Shown here: one piece after another, positions 61,069-64,000 of the stretch
How positions within the stretch are numbered: the first letter of the stretch is position 1
Layout of the letters: each line of letters begins with the position of its first letter
Assembly (NCBI GenBank): GCA_900542425.1
Contig: UQNQ01000001.1
Location: 124,001 to 188,000, forward strand
Length of the DNA stretch: 64,000 nucleotides
Source: an uncultured Eubacteriales bacterium
GTDB lineage: Bacteria; Bacillota; Clostridia; Oscillospirales; CAG-272
Direction of reading: 5' to 3'
Translations under genes and position numbers: made by a program
Notes under the pieces: generated by a model
Database searches by the model: none
What the model was told of the DNA's origin: nothing
Seen by the model: the letters and a program-made list of their open reading frames with translations, nothing else

Positions 61069-62358
61069 ATGAAAACAATCAAAGCTGCTGTGCTTGGCTG
61101 CGGAGATCGCGGCTGTATTTATGCCGATTATGCACTGCGCAATCCGAACGATATGGAGATTGTTGCTGTAGCAGATATCAATGAATTGCACCGGGAAGAG
61201 GCCCGCGTGCGTTATTCACTGCCGAAAGATCGTGCATTTGATGGAGTGGAATCTTTGATCGCTTCAGGAATTGCCTGTGATATTGTTATTGATGCAACGA
61301 TGGACCGTGCGCATTATCCGACGGCGATGGCGCTGCTTCAGGCAAAATACGATGTTTTGCTGGAAAAGCCGGTATGTCCAAATAAGGATGAGCTTTTAGA
61401 ACTGCGCCGTGCGGCACATGAAAACGGCTGTAGGCTCATTGTCTGTCATGTCCTGCGGTATACGCCGTTTTATTCCGCTGTCAAAAAAGTGATTTCCGAC
61501 GGAAAAATCGGAAGAGTCAGAAGCATGGAAATGACAGAGCATGTGGGGATGGCACATTTTATCGACTCCTTTGTGCGCGGCAAATGGAACAGTGAGGAGC
61601 AATGCGGTTCGGGACTTCTTCTCGCAAAATGCTGTCATGACATGGATTTGATGTGCTGGCTTGGAGACGCGTCTCGTCCAAAGTATGTGACAAGTCTCGG
61701 GTTCCGGGAAAACTTTGTGCCGCGCAATGCGCCGGAAGGAGCAACAAAACGATGCTTTGACTGTCCGCATGAAAAAACATGCAACTATTCAGCGGTAAAA
61801 ATTCATCTTGACCGCGATACGATGCCTTTCCAAACATGGGCCGGGATCGGCAAGCCGGTTGACACTATCACGAGGGAAGAGAAAATTGAGTATATGAAAC
61901 GCTCTGCCTATGGACTTTGTGCCTACAACAGCGGCGGAGATATTGTCGACAATCAAAATGTCATTGTCGCGTTTGAGAACGGGTCTATGGGAACGCTGAA
62001 TCTTGTCGGTGCCTGTGCCAAACCGGAACGGTATCTGCACATTGTAGGCACAGACGGGGAGATTGAGGGTGTTTTTGAGGAAAATCAGTTCGAGTTGAGA
62101 ATTTTCACACGTGAAAATGACAGATATTCATACGATACCGAAATCATTTCCACACTTGAGCACAGTGATTTGGGCAAGCATGGCGGCGGTGACAATGAAA
62201 TGATGCGTCATTTGGTCGAGTATTTGCGTACCGGCCGCCCGACAGCGTCGCTGACGTCCATTGACACCTCGATCGACGGACATTTGTGCGTATATGCGGC
62301 GGAAATCAGCCGAAACGAACATAGAACCGTCGATCTTGCGGAGCTTGAACAGGCATAA
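61069..62358 (+). CDS. Gfo/Idh/MocA-family oxidoreductase
   Basis: This protein of about 429 residues has an N-terminal Rossmann fold (AAVLGCGDRGCIYADYAL), the EKP motif in DVLLEKPVCPNKDEL, and a C-terminal domain with the DMDLMCWLGD catalytic-type segment. A cysteine set (CFDCPHEKTCNYSA) is seen in a subset acting on sugars. The ATG at 61069 has GGAGG upstream; the frame further upstream is non-coding leader. It likely oxidises or epimerises a sugar or cyclitol; the substrate is unknown. Confidence 0.9.
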   Translation: MKTIKAAVLGCGDRGCIYADYALRNPNDMEIVAVADINELHREEARVRYSLPKDRAFDGVESLIASGIACDIVIDATMDRAHYPTAMALLQAKYDVLLEKPVCPNKDELLELRRAAHENGCRLIVCHVLRYTPFYSAVKKVISDGKIGRVRSMEMTEHVGMAHFIDSFVRGKWNSEEQCGSGLLLAKCCHDMDLMCWLGDASRPKYVTSLGFRENFVPRNAPEGATKRCFDCPHEKTCNYSAVKIHLDRDTMPFQTWAGIGKPVDTITREEKIEYMKRSAYGLCAYNSGGDIVDNQNVIVAFENGSMGTLNLVGACAKPERYLHIVGTDGEIEGVFEENQFELRIFTRENDRYSYDTEIISTLEHSDLGKHGGGDNEMMRHLVEYLRTGRPTASLTSIDTSIDGHLCVYAAEISRNEHRTVDLAELEQA

Positions 62359-62484
62359 ACTATTTTAAAAGGACAATAGAATTCTGTTGACGGATGTGCT
62401 TGTTGGCGTGTGAGGATGGCCAAACCTATCCCATACGGATTGGAATTTTATATTTTACAATGGGAACAACGTGATTCCGCTTCT

Positions 62485-62520
62485 CAGACGGCACGGTCTA
62501 TGACCGCGCCGTCTGTTTTT
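62485..62520 (+). terminator. Terminator after the oxidoreductase gene
   Basis: CAGACGGC and GCCGTCTG with an inner GGTC/GACC stem form a hairpin followed by TTTTT. The remaining stretch to 62777 contains no recognised gene or riboswitch. Confidence 0.85.
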
Positions 62521-62777
62521 ATGGCGGAAGCTTATATGAAAAGTTTTCGTTTGAAAAATTGTTGATTTTGACGGTGATCCGGAGTGATATTTGCTTTTTG
62601 GATGAAAAACAGCAATTCGGTTATTGCGAGCGGTTCTAAGGTCCGGTGTGCATGCCGATTAGCGTGATTGGCGGAAAAATCTTGCAGGATGCGTACAAAC
62701 CCTTTTGGCTCTTTTTTCATATGATATAACGGCGGGAAACCCGCCCAGTAACTTTAGAAAGTTTGAGGTGATTTTCG

Positions 62778-64000
62778 GTGGGGATAAAAGCTGTAAAATT
62801 CGGCGGAACCTCGCTTTGCAGCGCGGCACAGATGAAAAAAGCCGCCGAAATCGTCCTCGCAGACGCGGACAGACGTGTGGTGGTGGTTTCTGCACCGGGC
62901 AAATGTTCGCCGGAGGATGACAAAATAACGGATTTGCTTTATCGATGCTATGAAGAACCGGATGAAAAGATAAAGGCTTGGCTATTTAATAGAATCCGAC
63001 ACCGTTTTGACGGGATGATTTCGGAACTTTCGCTGCCGCTTGATTTTTCGGATGAATATGAAACGATTCAAAATGCCGCAGGCAGCTTCGGCGGCCGCGA
63101 TTATTTTGTGTCTCGCGGGGAATATCTGTGTGCCAAAATATTTGCCAAACTGATTGGATACGATTTTTTGGATGCGGCAGACTGCATTTTCTTTCGAGAA
63201 GACGGCGTTTTTGACTGCGAAAAGACAAAGTTAAAATTAGCAGAACTCCTCGCAGAACATAAAAAGGTTGTCATTCCCGGCTTTTACGGAAAAATGCCGA
63301 ATGACACGATCAAAACATTTCCTAGAGGAGGCTCGGATATCACGGGCGCAATTGCAGCGGATGCTGCCGGCGCTTTTCTGTATGAGAACTTTACCGACGT
63401 TTCAGGGTTCCTGCTCGCGGACCCGAAAATTGTTGACAAATCCAAAACTGTGAGTATAATATCATATAAAGAACTCCGCAGGCTCTCCTGCATGGGAGCC
63501 TCTGTTTTGCATGAGGATGCGATATTTCCCGTGCGCAGATCGGGAATCCCGATCAATATCCGAAATACGGATTGTCCGGATGAGCCGGGAACGATGATTG
63601 TCGAAAAAAAGACGACCTTTGGGGATATAAGCGGAATTGCTGGTATGAAGGGCTATACGCTGATTCGCGTATCCCGTGACCGACTTTTTGGGGACGCCGC
63701 AGCGCTTCGGATCCTGCTTGGTATTTTTGAACGCCGGAAAATTACGGTGTTTTCCGATGCTCATAGTGTAGATTCTGTTGGAATTGTTGTGAGAAGCTCC
63801 GATTTGATGGGAAAAAAGGATTATATCCTGAACGAAATCTGTCAGTGCTTGGAGCCGGATAATGTCGTGCTTGTGGAGGGAATCGCCCTTATCTGTATCG
63901 TGGGCGAACAAATGCGTCCCTGTGTTCTGAGCGCTGCATTCGGCGCTATTGCGGAGCTTGGGGAGAAAATCCGGTTTCTGGATTGCGGTGCCGATGATAT
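62778..64000 (+). CDS. Aspartokinase (partial, runs off the right edge)
   Basis: About 407 residues are present. GTG at 62778 has GAGGTG 7 nt upstream and is followed by IKAVKFGGTSLCSAAQMKKAA, the aspartokinase nucleotide motif. FGGRDYFVSRGEYLCAKI, VVIPGFYG and FPRGGSDITGAIAADA follow, then VSGFLLADPKIVD and the conserved LSCMGASVLHEDAI. An ACT-domain region begins near residue 290 (GYTLIRVSRDRLFGDAAALRILLGIFERRKI). It phosphorylates aspartate for lysine, threonine and methionine synthesis. The 3' end is outside the window. Confidence 0.93.
   Translation, partial: MGIKAVKFGGTSLCSAAQMKKAAEIVLADADRRVVVVSAPGKCSPEDDKITDLLYRCYEEPDEKIKAWLFNRIRHRFDGMISELSLPLDFSDEYETIQNAAGSFGGRDYFVSRGEYLCAKIFAKLIGYDFLDAADCIFFREDGVFDCEKTKLKLAELLAEHKKVVIPGFYGKMPNDTIKTFPRGGSDITGAIAADAAGAFLYENFTDVSGFLLADPKIVDKSKTVSIISYKELRRLSCMGASVLHEDAIFPVRRSGIPINIRNTDCPDEPGTMIVEKKTTFGDISGIAGMKGYTLIRVSRDRLFGDAAALRILLGIFERRKITVFSDAHSVDSVGIVVRSSDLMGKKDYILNEICQCLEPDNVVLVEGIALICIVGEQMRPCVLSAAFGAIAELGEKIRFLDCGADD

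Noticed and set aside
62521..62777. Lysine riboswitch or T-box before aspartokinase
   Set aside because: No lysine-element core, T-box sequence or terminator/antiterminator pair could be picked out before the GTG start.

Overview
The window reads as a chromosomal segment of an anaerobic, spore-forming, single-membrane Clostridia bacterium of moderate GC content. The evidence is the sporulation regulators SpoIIID, SpoVT and SpoVG, strong sigma-A promoters with purine-rich ribosome binding sites, a Re-type citrate synthase, an HrcA/CIRCE-type groE operon, Lgt with lipoproteins, and carbohydrate-active enzymes of gut type. Taxonomy below class level is not established. No phage, insertion sequence or CRISPR array was seen.

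Layout. 1-170: end of a polysaccharide deacetylase. 252-5540 (minus): a four-gene operon for 2-oxoglutarate formation (Re-citrate synthase, GntR regulator, aconitase, NAD-type isocitrate dehydrogenase) with a consensus promoter and a GntR-like palindrome at its start. 5643-9879 (minus): MarR regulator and a heterodimeric ABC exporter. 9974-10250: AraC-type gene remnant. 10510-11995 (minus): SPFH protein and NfeD. 12076-16872 (plus): YfmF/YfmH peptidases, Lgt and FolD. 17034-17209: tRNA-Leu and tRNA-Val. 17520-20115: LysR regulator and a Na+/H+ antiporter with a structured leader. 20258-28000: phosphopantetheinyl transferase, HAD phosphatase, SDR, HD hydrolase, SdpI-like protein, SecG, DUF1385, PrmC, RidA, an XRE regulator and a zinc-ribbon protein. 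28039-31702 (minus): two glycosidase-type genes. 31730-35282: thioredoxin, GNAT, dCMP deaminase, SpoVG and MurC. 35350-37948: polar amino acid ABC importer. 38006-40520: two prepilin-like proteins behind a leader with an apparent attenuator. 40767-44762: lipoprotein, rRNA methyltransferase and a degenerate P-type-ATPase-like membrane protein. 44841-46926 (minus): groES-groEL. 47132-53907: AGCS symporter and two M6 metallopeptidases. 54090-55682: GH20 enzyme. 56132-57944: SpoIIID and an ECF sigma/anti-sigma pair. 60371-64000: SpoVT, an oxidoreductase and the start of an aspartokinase.

The most unusual locus is 58086-60060. An intact 608-residue ORF is recognisably derived from Cas9 (RuvC-I, a remnant of the recognition lobe, RuvC-II, RuvC-III and the C-terminal domain). 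All four RuvC catalytic positions are substituted, the HNH nuclease is missing, and the bridge helix has lost its arginines. Immediately upstream and divergent is a roughly 107-nt RNA gene. It has a perfect TTGACA-N17-TATAAT promoter, a strong intrinsic terminator, a repeat/anti-repeat-like stem, and a nexus-like hairpin followed by GUUAACA. About 20 unpaired nucleotides lie at its 5' end, where a guide would be. No cas1, cas2 or CRISPR array is present. I infer a domesticated, nuclease-dead Cas9 derivative with its own natural single-guide RNA, probably regulatory. All alignments were made by eye, so homology searches and RNA data are needed to confirm this.
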